From a virus, in the IMG/VR virus record IMGVR_UViG_3300046167_000573, positions 1 to 41,214 of that record: a DNA stretch of 41,214 bases; one strand, given 5' to 3'. The notes under the pieces are model-generated. The model did not search any database. It worked only from the letters and a program-made list of their open reading frames with translations, and was not told the DNA's origin. Of the stretch, positions 6,415 through 13,993 are shown in pieces. How positions within the stretch are numbered: the stretch's first letter is position 1; the number at the start of each line of letters is the position of its first letter. Both the position numbers and the translations under genes were made by a program.

Positions 6415-6490
6415 TAGCGGGTGACAGGGGGCACTTACCCCTTGCAAGCAATCAAAACGCCTTCAGCAAGGCGAAAACTAGACAAAACAC

Positions 6491-6682
6491 ATGAAAACAC
6501 GTAAAGCATTCAACGCGATCAACAGCCACCTTAACACGGCTCAACTCTCTTCAGCCTATCACCTGGTCGAGATCGACGGGTGGAGCATCAACGGGCTAGA
6601 ACTCACCAAGGACAATAAGACCTTGTTTTTACACGAAAATGGCAACGCACTAAAAAGCCCTACAAAGCGTTCTAATTCTTAA
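6491..6682 (+). CDS. Hypothetical protein
   Basis: 63 residues, MKTRKAFNAINSHL start, hydrophilic, no family recognised. It follows the structured gap at 6257-6490. Confidence 0.5.
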   Translation: MKTRKAFNAINSHLNTAQLSSAYHLVEIDGWSINGLELTKDNKTLFLHENGNALKSPTKRSNS

Positions 6683-6751
6683 CCCTACACTTACCACTCG
6701 CACACAATCAAAAGCCCTTTAAGGGGCATTTAAACGCAAGGAAACCACACT

Positions 6752-6859
6752 ATGGCAACACTAATAGCAGCGCTAATCACACTCGCCTTAATTATTGGGG
6801 CATTTTCAATCCATCCTATTCTGGGCATTGTCTCAATCTTACTTTTAATCCGTATTTAA
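6752..6859 (+). CDS. Very small hydrophobic membrane protein
   Basis: 35 residues, almost wholly hydrophobic (MATLIAALITLALIIGAFSI then LGIVSILLLIRI), one or two membrane spans. It ends 2 nt before the next ATG. A CGCAAGGAAACC tract upstream may be the ribosome site. Function unknown. Confidence 0.45.
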   Translation: MATLIAALITLALIIGAFSIHPILGIVSILLLIRI

Positions 6860-6861
6860 CA

Positions 6862-7068
6862 ATGAGCTTACAATCACATAACCAAAGCCAAGCTTGCCAA
6901 GTGCAAGGACTGATCGACCGCGAATCTTGGTACCTGTCGGAACAGCTAGGCTACGATTGCACCACAACCGCAACGGGCATTTGCATGCTTAACAACCGCG
7001 TATCACTCATCATTGCCGAGGGCTTTGGCGAATGGATGGCAAATCTTGAAGAAACAGAGCAAATTTAA
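6862..7068 (+). CDS. Hypothetical protein
   Basis: 68 residues, MSLQSHNQSQACQVQ start, three Cys, acidic end (MANLEETEQI). Not recognised. Runs almost directly on from the preceding membrane peptide. Confidence 0.5.
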   Translation: MSLQSHNQSQACQVQGLIDRESWYLSEQLGYDCTTTATGICMLNNRVSLIIAEGFGEWMANLEETEQI

Positions 7069-7086
7069 CCACAAACCAATAAAAAC

Positions 7087-7281
7087 ATGATAAACCAAAA
7101 AGACACAGACACCATACAACATTATTGCGGCTTTAAAGACGCTACAGAGGACAATTTACGCGACTTTGGCGCAGACGTGGACAAGGCATGGCGGGAAAGC
7201 CATCGCAGACGAGGATTGCCACTACCAGCCGTGGACCGATACTGCCTTGCGCAACCATGCAGAGAGGGTGAGGACAGCTAA
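7087..7281 (+). CDS. Hypothetical protein
   Basis: 64 residues; the middle DADVDKAWRESHRRRGLPLP is strongly charged. Not recognised. Part of a tightly spaced run (gaps of 3-19 nt) leading into the HNH gene at 7460. Confidence 0.45.
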   Translation: MINQKDTDTIQHYCGFKDATEDNLRDFGADVDKAWRESHRRRGLPLPAVDRYCLAQPCREGEDS

Positions 7282-7284
7282 ACA

Positions 7285-7473
7285 GTGCCGTACTACAAGA
7301 TCAGCTACAATCACTCAGCAATGAGGCCAGAATATCGAGGGACGTGCATCAAACACGCCCAAAGCGAGAAGGAGGCCTTGGATCTGCTAGGCAAGCAGGA
7401 TAAAAAGCTTAAAATCATCATCGACAAGCGCGGGAACGTGCTTTCTAATATCCAAATAAATGAAGAAGCCTAA
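7285..7473 (+). CDS. Hypothetical protein, GTG start
   Basis: 62 residues from GTG 7285 (MPYYKISYNHSA), with a Lys-rich C-terminus (GKQDKKLKIIIDKRGN). Not recognised. The 3' end overlaps the next gene by 14 nt, supporting the reading frame as part of an operon. Confidence 0.5.
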   Translation: MPYYKISYNHSAMRPEYRGTCIKHAQSEKEALDLLGKQDKKLKIIIDKRGNVLSNIQINEEA

Positions 7474-7870
7474 GCCATACTGTAACGGAACCATGACAGA
7501 AGCTGCCTTCCGTAGCTACATCATGAGCGGATTGAGAGCAAAAAGCAGATATTGGAAACCCAAGACCGTGGCGATTGCTAAAACCTTCGTCAAGGTGGGG
7601 AAGAACCCAGCAACAGGGCACAAGTGCAAGCTGCATAAATGCCCGAAATGCAAGGGGCTGTTTCCGCAGGGGAAGATGGACGCGGATCATATTGCGCCTG
7701 TCGTCCCCGTGGAGGGCTTCAACGACTCTACGCATACCTTCCTATCATACGATTGGACAAGGCTCATAGCGAGGCTATTCTGTGAAGCTGAGGGCTATCG
7801 AATACTGTGCAAGGAGTGTCACAAGAAAATCACCAAGAAACAAAACCAACAACGGAGAAAGAACAAATGA
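7460..7870 (+). CDS. HNH-type nuclease, free-standing
   Basis: 136 residues. Two zinc-binding pairs (CPKCKG near residue 58 and CKECHK near 116) frame the core DADHIAPVV with a following RLIARLFCEAEGYRILCKECHKKIT, which is the HNH pattern of small phage nucleases. The N-terminus is basic. It is an operon member between small genes and the nucleotide hydrolases, and no target gene is split by it, so it may serve DNA processing or recombination rather than homing. Confidence 0.75.
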   Translation: MKKPKPYCNGTMTEAAFRSYIMSGLRAKSRYWKPKTVAIAKTFVKVGKNPATGHKCKLHKCPKCKGLFPQGKMDADHIAPVVPVEGFNDSTHTFLSYDWTRLIARLFCEAEGYRILCKECHKKITKKQNQQRRKNK

Positions 7871-8421
7871 ACAAAGACGAACTAAAAGCAATCTTCTTCA
7901 GCTTCTACGACCAGTTGCTCCCTGAGCACGCGGAAAAGGCTAAGGCTAATTACGACCCATTGTTTGAAGAGGGAAAGGAGCCAACAGACCACGCAGACGC
8001 TATTAACTATGGCTTTGAGTGGCTTGATGACGCGAACTGGCATAGCATTCATGCAGACCTCTGCGACGAAAGCTACCCTCTCCAGCTCACTCCGCAGGTC
8101 TGCACAGCCAAGGCCAAAGAGGTGATGTATGCAGATCCCCTTCCGACCGATGCAGCCGAGCGCAAGACCTACCCTATTTTTTCAGGGTTTATAACCTACT
8201 TCCCTCACGCCATCGCTAAGGTGGCTCATTTGAGCTACAAGGGGAACCTTCAGCATCACCCAGACAAGCCCCTTCATTGGGACATGGACAAATCCTCGGA
8301 CGAACTAGACGCCCTTATGCGCCACATGATCGACGGAGACTGGGAGCAAGTCGCATGGCGGGCACTCGCCAACCTTGAGCGCAAGCTGACGGGCAAATGC
8401 ACCTATGACAACCAAGATTAA
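7867..8421 (+). CDS. dATP/dGTP diphosphohydrolase-like protein (DUF5664 type)
   Basis: 184 residues from ATG 7867, chosen because it overlaps the upstream stop as ATGA. The C-terminal half has YPIFSGFITYFPHAIAKVAH, HWDMDKSSDELDALMRHMIDGDW and AWRALANLERKL, matching the all-alpha dGTP_diPhyd_N/DUF5664 pattern known from phages. Expected reaction: dNTP to dNMP plus pyrophosphate. It is followed by a MazG-like gene, so the pair probably adjusts the nucleotide pool. The N-terminal 80 residues are unassigned. Confidence 0.65.
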   Translation: MNKDELKAIFFSFYDQLLPEHAEKAKANYDPLFEEGKEPTDHADAINYGFEWLDDANWHSIHADLCDESYPLQLTPQVCTAKAKEVMYADPLPTDAAERKTYPIFSGFITYFPHAIAKVAHLSYKGNLQHHPDKPLHWDMDKSSDELDALMRHMIDGDWEQVAWRALANLERKLTGKCTYDNQD

Positions 8422-8446
8422 TGCAAACTAAAAATCATAGACTAAC

Positions 8447-8755
8447 ATGACACAAGACACGATCAACAACGTCCGACAATGGGGCATCGACAAGGGCATC
8501 ATTGGTGACGATGGCAAAGCAACGGAGACTTCCCAGCTAAGTAAGCTACTAGAGGAGGCCGCCGAGCTTGTTCACGCTATCGAAATCAACGACGAGGCGG
8601 AAAAGATTGACGCAATCGGGGACTGCACTGTGGTTCTGATCCTGCTCTCGGAAATCATCGGGACACCATTTGAAGCTTGCCTTGAGTCGGCTTATAATGT
8701 CATCTCTAAACGCACAGGCAAAATGGTAAATGGACAATTCTTAAAGGACAAATAA
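8447..8755 (+). CDS. MazG-like NTP pyrophosphohydrolase
   Basis: 102 residues. KLLEEAAELVHAIEI and DAIGDCTVVLILLSEI supply the EExxE and ExxD-type metal-binding helices of the MazG/all-alpha NTP-PPase fold. Phage MazG-like enzymes hydrolyse dNTPs or (p)ppGpp-related nucleotides; the substrate here is unknown. Neighbour of a second nucleotide hydrolase upstream and the Erf gene 2 nt downstream. Confidence 0.75.
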   Translation: MTQDTINNVRQWGIDKGIIGDDGKATETSQLSKLLEEAAELVHAIEINDEAEKIDAIGDCTVVLILLSEIIGTPFEACLESAYNVISKRTGKMVNGQFLKDK

Positions 8756-8756
8756 T

Positions 8757-9308
8757 ATGAAATCATCAGAGACACTAGAGAAACTAGCACCAGCACTCGT
8801 CAAAGCTCAAGCAGCTATGGCAGGAGCTACTAAATCAGCCAAGAACCCGTTCTTCAAATCCACCTATGCGAATCTTGAGGAAGTCATCAAGGTCGTGAAG
8901 GCGGCATTTGAGGAGAATGGGCTTAGCTTCATCCAGTTCCCCGTATCAAGCGAGGGACACGCAGGAGTGGAAACCATCATCCTACACGAAAGCGGGGAGT
9001 TCATTAGCAACGAGTTCCTGCTCAAGTGCGCCAAGGTTGATCCGCAAGGCATGGGTTCAGCCATTACCTACGCTCGCCGCTATGGTTTGCAAGCCGCTTG
9101 TGGCATCCCGTCCGAAGATGACGATGGCAACGCTGCAAGCGCACCAGAGCCTAAGATGACACCGAAGGAAGCCAACTCTAAGCTTGACGCGGCTAAGACA
9201 ATCGACAAACTTGTAGACCTATGGAACTCACTTCCAATTGACTTGAAGCAAGTTGATGAGGTGATCGCCAAGAAGAACTCTCTCAAGGAAAAACTAACCA
9301 CTAAATAA
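8757..9308 (+). CDS. erf: Erf-family single-strand annealing protein
   Basis: 183 residues. Opening LAPALVKAQAAMAGATKSAK NPFFKSTYANLEEV and the core MGSAITYARRYGLQAACGI are hallmark ERF-superfamily sequences (P22 Erf-like). It pairs complementary ssDNA in phage recombination and genome circularisation. After a Pro-rich linker (APEPKMTPKEA) there is a helical C-terminal domain. The SSB-like gene follows 3 nt later, the usual partner arrangement. Confidence 0.85.
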   Translation: MKSSETLEKLAPALVKAQAAMAGATKSAKNPFFKSTYANLEEVIKVVKAAFEENGLSFIQFPVSSEGHAGVETIILHESGEFISNEFLLKCAKVDPQGMGSAITYARRYGLQAACGIPSEDDDGNAASAPEPKMTPKEANSKLDAAKTIDKLVDLWNSLPIDLKQVDEVIAKKNSLKEKLTTK

Positions 9309-9311
9309 TAT

Positions 9312-9665
9312 ATGAGCGATAACGTAATGACAGGTGCCATCAGCGCCATCCTACCAGCAGAGGAAATCTCTAACGGGCAATACCGCAAGCAAGTGTTTGC
9401 GATCACTAACAACTCTGGCTACGAGGGCAAGGAGGCAACATTTGCCTTTGAGATTTTCGAGAAGGCTGGAGCCGAGAAGTCGAAGATCGACAACTTCAAC
9501 AAGTTCAATTCGGTCGGAGACGTAGTTGATGTTAGCTACGAGATCCGTTGCAACGAGAACAAGGGGCGATACTTCACCAGCTTGTCGGCCTGGAAGGTAT
9601 TCAGGGCTGAAGGTCAAGCGACTGAAGCACCAGACGCCGCACTTGAGGAGGAGGCTCCATTTTGA
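9312..9665 (+). CDS. ssDNA-binding protein, DUF3127-like
   Basis: 117 residues with an OB-fold look (RKQVFAITNN, ATFAFEIFEKA, VGDVVDVSYEIRCNENKGRYFTSLSAWKV) and an acidic tail ending EEEAPF, like the DDDIPF tip of bacterial SSB that recruits partner proteins. Adjacent to Erf. Probably coats ssDNA in replication and recombination. Confidence 0.75.
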   Translation: MSDNVMTGAISAILPAEEISNGQYRKQVFAITNNSGYEGKEATFAFEIFEKAGAEKSKIDNFNKFNSVGDVVDVSYEIRCNENKGRYFTSLSAWKVFRAEGQATEAPDAALEEEAPF

Positions 9666-9823
9666 TCGCCTACATCACGGCGGGAGCTATCCTAGGCTTC
9701 TATTCAATCGAAGTGCCATTGCTTCTTGCTAGAACCCCGCGTATCGTACCACTAGCAGCCAACCTCCTTCTAGCATTCGCTGGAGGGGTCGGAGGCCATC
9801 TAGTCTACACCCTCATACACTAA
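9662..9823 (+). CDS. Small membrane protein, TTG start
   Basis: 53 residues from TTG 9662, overlapping the SSB stop (TTGA). Two hydrophobic segments: IAYITAGAILGFYSI and AANLLLAFAGGVGGHLVYTL. The overlap suggests coupled translation. Function unknown; holin is possible but the position in the replication region argues against it. Confidence 0.45.
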   Translation: MIAYITAGAILGFYSIEVPLLLARTPRIVPLAANLLLAFAGGVGGHLVYTLIH

Positions 9824-9836
9824 CCCCAAACACCAC

Positions 9837-9859
9837 CCTCCGTGAAGACATAGCGGAGG
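9837..9859 (+). promoter_or_regulatory. Hairpin covering the ribosome site of 9863
   Basis: CCTCCG, 11-nt loop, CGGAGG, with the ATG 3 nt later. GGAGG is the only strong ribosome site nearby, so the stem would mask it; possible translational control. Confidence 0.4.
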
Positions 9860-9862
9860 TTT

Positions 9863-10066
9863 ATGAAAGAATACAAAAACGCAAAGTTCTGGATGCGCAA
9901 CATGGATCTGGACAAGCTCAAAGGAATTTTGTTGCGAGACGCACAGAACGAGCATACATTTACTAGATGGGCGATAGGAGAAGCCATTGAGAACGCGAAG
10001 AGAGCCACACGCCCAATGACAAGAGCAGAGATAGAGACAGAAGAAGCACTAGCCGAAGACCTTTAA
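9863..10066 (+). CDS. Hypothetical protein
   Basis: 67 residues, helical and highly charged (MKEYKNAKFWMRNMDLDKLK; acidic C-terminus EEALAEDL). Not recognised. Strong GGAGG site, partly within a hairpin. Confidence 0.55.
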   Translation: MKEYKNAKFWMRNMDLDKLKGILLRDAQNEHTFTRWAIGEAIENAKRATRPMTRAEIETEEALAEDL

Positions 10067-10078
10067 CCACAACCACAC

Positions 10079-10309
10079 ATGAATACATCAATCAACACGC
10101 TTATAGAAGACGCCCAGAGCCTACTAGACTCCCGACACGACCTACCTCTCTCATCCCTACGGATTGAAACCGAGGAACTTAGCCACCAGTTCGCGCAGTG
10201 GACAAAGGAATGGAGCACGTTCGTCAATGCTCTGGACGCCAAGCGCGACGAGATGGAGGAAAAGCTTTACGAACTCGACGACTCTCAAGAATCACACAAA
10301 AAACTATGA
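10079..10309 (+). CDS. Hypothetical coiled-coil protein
   Basis: 76 residues, almost entirely helical: FVNALDAKRDEMEEKLYELDD has heptad-like spacing. Not recognised. Stop overlaps the next ATG (ATGA at 10306). Confidence 0.5.
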   Translation: MNTSINTLIEDAQSLLDSRHDLPLSSLRIETEELSHQFAQWTKEWSTFVNALDAKRDEMEEKLYELDDSQESHKKL

Positions 10310-10509
10310 AACGTACAGACTTCGACTCACCAACCACCATGCGCATCCTTTGCTCTACCCTATACAACGGGCTGCGCCTAGCCAGACGGCTCGCTATGGA
10401 CGTAGACATTGACAGAGCATCAAGGGCCAACCAGGATATATACCGTGGGCTTATGCAGTCCCTCAACACCCTTATCGACCTCCTGAAGTTTGAAGATGAA
10501 CCTGAGTAA
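10306..10509 (+). CDS. Hypothetical helical protein
   Basis: 67 residues from ATG 10306, the start coupled to the upstream stop. MKRTDFDSPTTMRILC, then a basic helix LRLARRLAMDVDIDRASRAN. Ends acidic (KFEDEPE). Not recognised. Confidence 0.5.
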   Translation: MKRTDFDSPTTMRILCSTLYNGLRLARRLAMDVDIDRASRANQDIYRGLMQSLNTLIDLLKFEDEPE

Positions 10510-10585
10510 CGCTAGAAAACACGGTATGTTATAATGATTTATTGAGCATATAAATGCTTGACGTGAGGGTGGAACCTCAATTAAT

Positions 10586-10687
10586 ATGAAGACTCAATTT
10601 TATCTCAGACTTTTGCGGATGGCCCTTCATAGCCTTGTTCCACACCGCAACGGTCTGGGATATTTTTTGCCTGTGGAACAGGTTTGA
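10586..10687 (+). CDS. Possible 33-residue peptide
   Basis: MKTQFYLRLLRMALHSLVPH, then VEQV stop. It begins with the same AATATGAAGACT word as the next gene at 10690, which suggests a duplicated start region; it may be an upstream peptide or a remnant. The 10510-10690 gap otherwise shows only AT-rich sequence with a TATAAT at about 10531. Confidence 0.25.
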   Translation: MKTQFYLRLLRMALHSLVPHRNGLGYFLPVEQV

Positions 10688-10689
10688 AT

Positions 10690-10860
10690 ATGAAGACTAC
10701 AGAATTAGAAATATACGTAAATGCGAACGGCACTATCAGTTTAGCACAGGATGACCGTGACATCATAGTAGACGTTACCCCTGACATGATTCCATTGATC
10801 TTGCAGGGATTGAATGATGCAGCTCAAGAGATTGAGGCGACTGAAATTGAGGTATTATAA
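10690..10860 (+). CDS. Small acidic hypothetical protein
   Basis: 56 residues, MKTTELEIYVNANGTISLAQ, acidic C-terminus (EIEATEIEVL). Not recognised. TAATG overlap with the replication protein gene at 10860 supports translation. Confidence 0.5.
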   Translation: MKTTELEIYVNANGTISLAQDDRDIIVDVTPDMIPLILQGLNDAAQEIEATEIEVL

Positions 10861-11480
10861 TGCTCTACTCATTTAACGCATATCACGCAAAGGAGTATGG
10901 AGTGGATGAAGCTATCATGCTTCACAATATCCTATACTGGTTGCAGAAGAACAAGGCGAACAAAGCCAATTTTCGAGAAGGGAAATACTGGACGTACAAC
11001 TCGGCGTGTGCCTTCACTGAACTTTTTCCATTCTGGAATGAGCGAAAGATCGCTAGAATCCTATCCAGCCTAGAGAAACAGGGGGCCATCGAGAGTGGAA
11101 ACTTTAACCGAGTGTCCTATGATCGCACCAAATGGTTCTCTAGCCCGCTCCTAGAGCCATTTGACAAATCTGGTAAATCGAATTACCAAAAATGTCCGAT
11201 GGATCAGACAAATCTGGTAAATGGATCAACCAATTTTGTCCGACCTATACCATATAGTAAACCAAATAGAAAAGAGCAGAGTGCCACAAAAGTTGAGAAA
11301 CAATTTGACGAGGCACTTGAATTAGATTCAGCTAATACGAGTGAAGTTCCTTCACTCGGAACCAAGCCATCGTGGATTGGACTTGAAGACATGAGTGGAT
11401 ATGCACTCCGCAACGAACCGAAGGACGGTACACTAATCAGAAACCCACACACGGGCACAATCACAGAATACGAGAAATAA
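10860..11480 (+). CDS. Winged-helix replication (replisome organiser-like) protein
   Basis: 206 residues. N-terminal domain MLYSFNAYHAKEYGVDEAIM..LYWLQKN, YWTYNSACAFTELFPFWNERKIARILSSLEKQGAI, then YDRTKWFS is the wHTH layout seen at the start of phage replication proteins and plasmid initiators. The C-terminal 100 residues are low-complexity, like the linkers of O-type proteins. Directly upstream of the primase-helicase gene, which it would help load at the origin. Confidence 0.7.
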   Translation: MLYSFNAYHAKEYGVDEAIMLHNILYWLQKNKANKANFREGKYWTYNSACAFTELFPFWNERKIARILSSLEKQGAIESGNFNRVSYDRTKWFSSPLLEPFDKSGKSNYQKCPMDQTNLVNGSTNFVRPIPYSKPNRKEQSATKVEKQFDEALELDSANTSEVPSLGTKPSWIGLEDMSGYALRNEPKDGTLIRNPHTGTITEYEK

Positions 11481-11485
11481 ACAAA

Positions 11486-11671
11486 ATGAACGATATAGAT
11501 TTGATTAAAAAATCACTCAGCTCTCGCGCAGATAGCGTGATGACACAATACTACCCGAATGCCACTCAGAAGAACGGCACTTGGATGATGGGAGACTTGC
11601 AAGGCAATGCAGGGCAGAGCTGCAAGAGCTTTCATGGCAAGGCCAATGGAGTCTTCATGATGAAGGACTAG
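11486..11671 (+). CDS. Primase-helicase N-terminal fragment (frameshifted)
   Basis: 61 codons ending at TAG 11669-11671. GTWMMGDLQGNAGQSCKSFHG and GVFMMKD look like the N-terminal part of phage primases that continues D-ATGETKDILWLL. That continuation is present immediately downstream one base out of frame (AAG GAC T AGC GCC ACA GGC), so fragment and next frame form one gene broken by a single extra base or joined by a +1 shift at the stop codon. Confidence 0.65.
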   Translation: MNDIDLIKKSLSSRADSVMTQYYPNATQKNGTWMMGDLQGNAGQSCKSFHGKANGVFMMKD

Positions 11672-11705
11672 CGCCACAGGCGAGACCAAGGACATCCTAT
11701 GGCTC

Positions 11706-13385
11706 TTGCAAGAAGGGCTCGGTGTCTCATTCAAGGAGATGCTACCCAAGGCACGTGAAATCTGCGGCATCGTGACAATCGCACCCGTCACAGTGAAGAA
11801 GGAGAAGCCAAAGACCCCCAAGGGACGCGGTAAGTCGATCAAAGGCACTCCAGCTTTTGAATACCTTACACAAGATCGCCAGCTATGCTCTGACATCCTA
11901 GAGAAATACAAGGTCGGATACACTCCAATGAACACGGAGAGCAACAAGCACGGCTGGATGATTCCATACATCGACACTGACGGCGACCTGGTTCACACCA
12001 AGACCACTGGTATCGAGAAGAACGCCAAGGGCAAGAAGGAGATCACTGGAACCAAACCACACTCGACTCTCTGGGGCTGGTGGAATGTTGATTCAAACAC
12101 TCGCAAAATCATTATCACCGAGGGTGAAGTGGATGCAATGTCCTGCGCTCAGATCACCAGCAAGTATCCATCGCTGTCGCTTCCAAGTGGTTGTGCTGAC
12201 ATGAAGTGGATTGACCACGACTGGGATCAACTCGCACAGTTTGAAACCATCTACCTTGCAATGGATATGGATGATGCTGGAGAGATTGCAGCTAAGACTA
12301 TTTCCGACAAGCTTGGCAAGGCACGTTGCCGCCGAGTAAAGATTGGTAAGAACTGCAATGACGTGAATGAGTTGCTTTGCTCTGGTGGAGGGACTCCAGC
12401 ATACCTAGAAGGGCTTCTGTCACGCGCCAAGACCTTCGACCCCCCTAGCATTCTGGGAGCCTCTGACGGCATTGAGGACGCCATCCGCGAGAACGAGGAA
12501 CGTCTGGAGTCAATCAAGGTTAAGAACTTCGTATTCCCCGACATGGACTTCAAGCTTATCGACGCTGACACTGGAATCCTTACGGGGCAAAGCGGATCAG
12601 GGAAGACCGACTTGGCAAACCTCATCATGCTAAACGAGATGCAGCACGGGCAAGTGGTTTGCATCGTTGCAGCCGACACCCCAGCGAATGACCTCCGTAT
12701 CCTTAGCGCATGGCAAATCTTCGGGCATAGTCCAGATGCACATGAAATCCGCTTGGCCTGTGAAGCAATGGAGGGAAAGCTGTTCTTCATTGATGCCGTG
12801 AATCACCGCATGGGTGGCGACGAACTTCTCAAGACAATGGAGTATGCCACACAACGATATGGAGTGACGCGATTCTTGATTGATAATCTCTTTGAGGTTG
12901 ATGACATCAAAAAGGATGACTACAACAAGCAGGATCAGTTCGTTCGTGACCTTGACAAGTTCGACAAGACACACAGGACAAACTCAATGCTTGTAGCACA
13001 CGCCTTGATGGGAGATGACCACGCCACCAAGAAGCCAACACTCCGCGACATTGAAGGATCGAAGGGCATGACCAAACCAATTCAGTATGCAATTTCAATC
13101 TTCCGCAATCGCGTGAAGGAGAATCCCGCTGAATTTGAGAACGGAGATCAGACACCTCAGAAGATTGAGAATCTCATCACTGGCTCAGATGCGTACTTCA
13201 ATGTGTTCAAGTGCCGCAATGGATTCCGAAAAGAATTAAGTCAAGGGCTTGAGTTTGATGTAAGCTCTCGTAGATTCAGGACACCATACGGGAGATTTAA
13301 GTCTCCACTTGAGGTTAGCATGAACCAAGAGAATATCACACTCACTGAACTTGAAGACCAAGACACATCCGAAGTTCCTTTTTAA
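11706..13385 (+). CDS. Primase-helicase (TOPRIM plus DnaB/T7 gp4-like helicase)
   Basis: 559 codons counting from a TTG; the true start is the upstream fragment at 11486. TOPRIM: IIITEGEVDAM (about 135-145) and YLAMDMDDAGE (183-193), giving E and DxDD metal ligands. Linker, then RecA-like helicase with GILTGQSGSGKTD (Walker A at about 294-301), AADTPANDL, FLIDNLFEV (Walker B region, 390-398), MLVAHALMG and KGMTKPIQYAISIFRNR. Synthesises primers and unwinds DNA at the fork. The C-terminus ends DTSEVPF, similar to the acidic tip of the SSB-like protein. No DNA polymerase gene accompanies it, so host polymerase is probably used. Confidence 0.85.
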   Translation: MQEGLGVSFKEMLPKAREICGIVTIAPVTVKKEKPKTPKGRGKSIKGTPAFEYLTQDRQLCSDILEKYKVGYTPMNTESNKHGWMIPYIDTDGDLVHTKTTGIEKNAKGKKEITGTKPHSTLWGWWNVDSNTRKIIITEGEVDAMSCAQITSKYPSLSLPSGCADMKWIDHDWDQLAQFETIYLAMDMDDAGEIAAKTISDKLGKARCRRVKIGKNCNDVNELLCSGGGTPAYLEGLLSRAKTFDPPSILGASDGIEDAIRENEERLESIKVKNFVFPDMDFKLIDADTGILTGQSGSGKTDLANLIMLNEMQHGQVVCIVAADTPANDLRILSAWQIFGHSPDAHEIRLACEAMEGKLFFIDAVNHRMGGDELLKTMEYATQRYGVTRFLIDNLFEVDDIKKDDYNKQDQFVRDLDKFDKTHRTNSMLVAHALMGDDHATKKPTLRDIEGSKGMTKPIQYAISIFRNRVKENPAEFENGDQTPQKIENLITGSDAYFNVFKCRNGFRKELSQGLEFDVSSRRFRTPYGRFKSPLEVSMNQENITLTELEDQDTSEVPF

Positions 13386-13394
13386 CCAATAGCC

Positions 13395-13420
13395 TTGACA
13401 CCTACGCCAACATCAACCAA
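13395..13420 (+). repeat. Direct repeat, left flank of the methyltransferase cassette
   Basis: TTGACACCTACGCCAACATC followed by AACCAA; 24 of 26 bases identical to 15213-15238. It lies 10 nt after the primase stop and upstream of the cassette. TTGACA with 7 nt and CAACAT could be a weak promoter. Confidence 0.65.
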
Positions 13421-13439
13421 CAATACAAAACAAAATGAC

Positions 13440-13508
13440 ATGGCACACACAAAACAACAACTCAACACCTTCCACCTCTTCGCTGGGGCAGCCTATAATT
13501 ATGAATAA
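13440..13508 (+). pseudogene. Remnant of C5 methyltransferase 5' end
   Basis: Twenty-two codons, MAHTKQQLNTFHLFAGAAYN, then YE and a stop. It matches MAYTTTKGLSTFHLFAGC at the true methyltransferase start (13999), including the SAM motif FAG. The endonuclease gene starts inside it. Nucleotides around 13435-13489 and 13994-14049 align at roughly 70 percent, so this is a duplicated, diverged gene start. Confidence 0.6.
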
Positions 13509-13989
13509 TTGCTCAAAATGCAAGAAATCTAAGGAAGCCTCGGAGTTTGGGGTAGACACTCGCAATAAAAGCGGTTTAAAGTCGGCATGTAAGGAGTGCG
13601 GCAGGGAGGCGGCTAAGGTTTCATACCAGAAGCACAAGGAGAAGCGGATCAAGCAGACCCGAAAATATTATGCGGAGAACAAGGATAGATACAACGCTAA
13701 CAGGAAATTGAAGAGAGCGCAAACCAGAATAACCGAGGCATCTAGGAAATACGGAATACCAAAGTCGGAGGTGGAGAAGCTGTTAAGTAAAACCAAGTGC
13801 CAAATATGCTACTCCGACATTTCATTTGATAATAAGAATCAATTCCAGTGGCCTAATATAGATCACTGCCACTCAACTGGAAAAGTTAGGGGAGTTCTCT
13901 GCGGCTACTGTAACAACATGCTAGGAAAAGCCAAAGATGACATTGAAACTCTAGAATCAGCAATCTCATATCTATTAATCAACCGATAA
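13501..13989 (+). CDS. Endonuclease VII-like HNH nuclease
   Basis: 162 residues from ATG 13501 (MNNCSKCKKSKEASEFG). N-terminal zinc ribbon CSKC..CKEC, a long basic helix, then CQICYSD..IDHCHSTGKVRGVLCGYCNNMLGKAKDD, the classical recombination endonuclease VII signature. A longer frame from 13435 exists, but its first 22 codons are another frame of the duplicated methyltransferase start, so 13501 is preferred. In a homing context it would cut the methyltransferase start region; T4 endonuclease VII resolves Holliday junctions, which is the alternative role. Confidence 0.8.
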   Translation: MNNCSKCKKSKEASEFGVDTRNKSGLKSACKECGREAAKVSYQKHKEKRIKQTRKYYAENKDRYNANRKLKRAQTRITEASRKYGIPKSEVEKLLSKTKCQICYSDISFDNKNQFQWPNIDHCHSTGKVRGVLCGYCNNMLGKAKDDIETLESAISYLLINR

Positions 13990-13993
13990 TCTA

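Noticed and set aside
10510-10690. TATAAT near 10531 and TTGACG near 10554 as a promoter
   Set aside because: Order and spacing are wrong for the promoter form used elsewhere (the -35-like word lies downstream of the -10-like word).
13494-13499. TATAAT directly before the endonuclease VII-like ATG
   Set aside because: Only 1 nt from the ATG and with no TTGACA-like word 7 nt upstream, unlike the other promoters.
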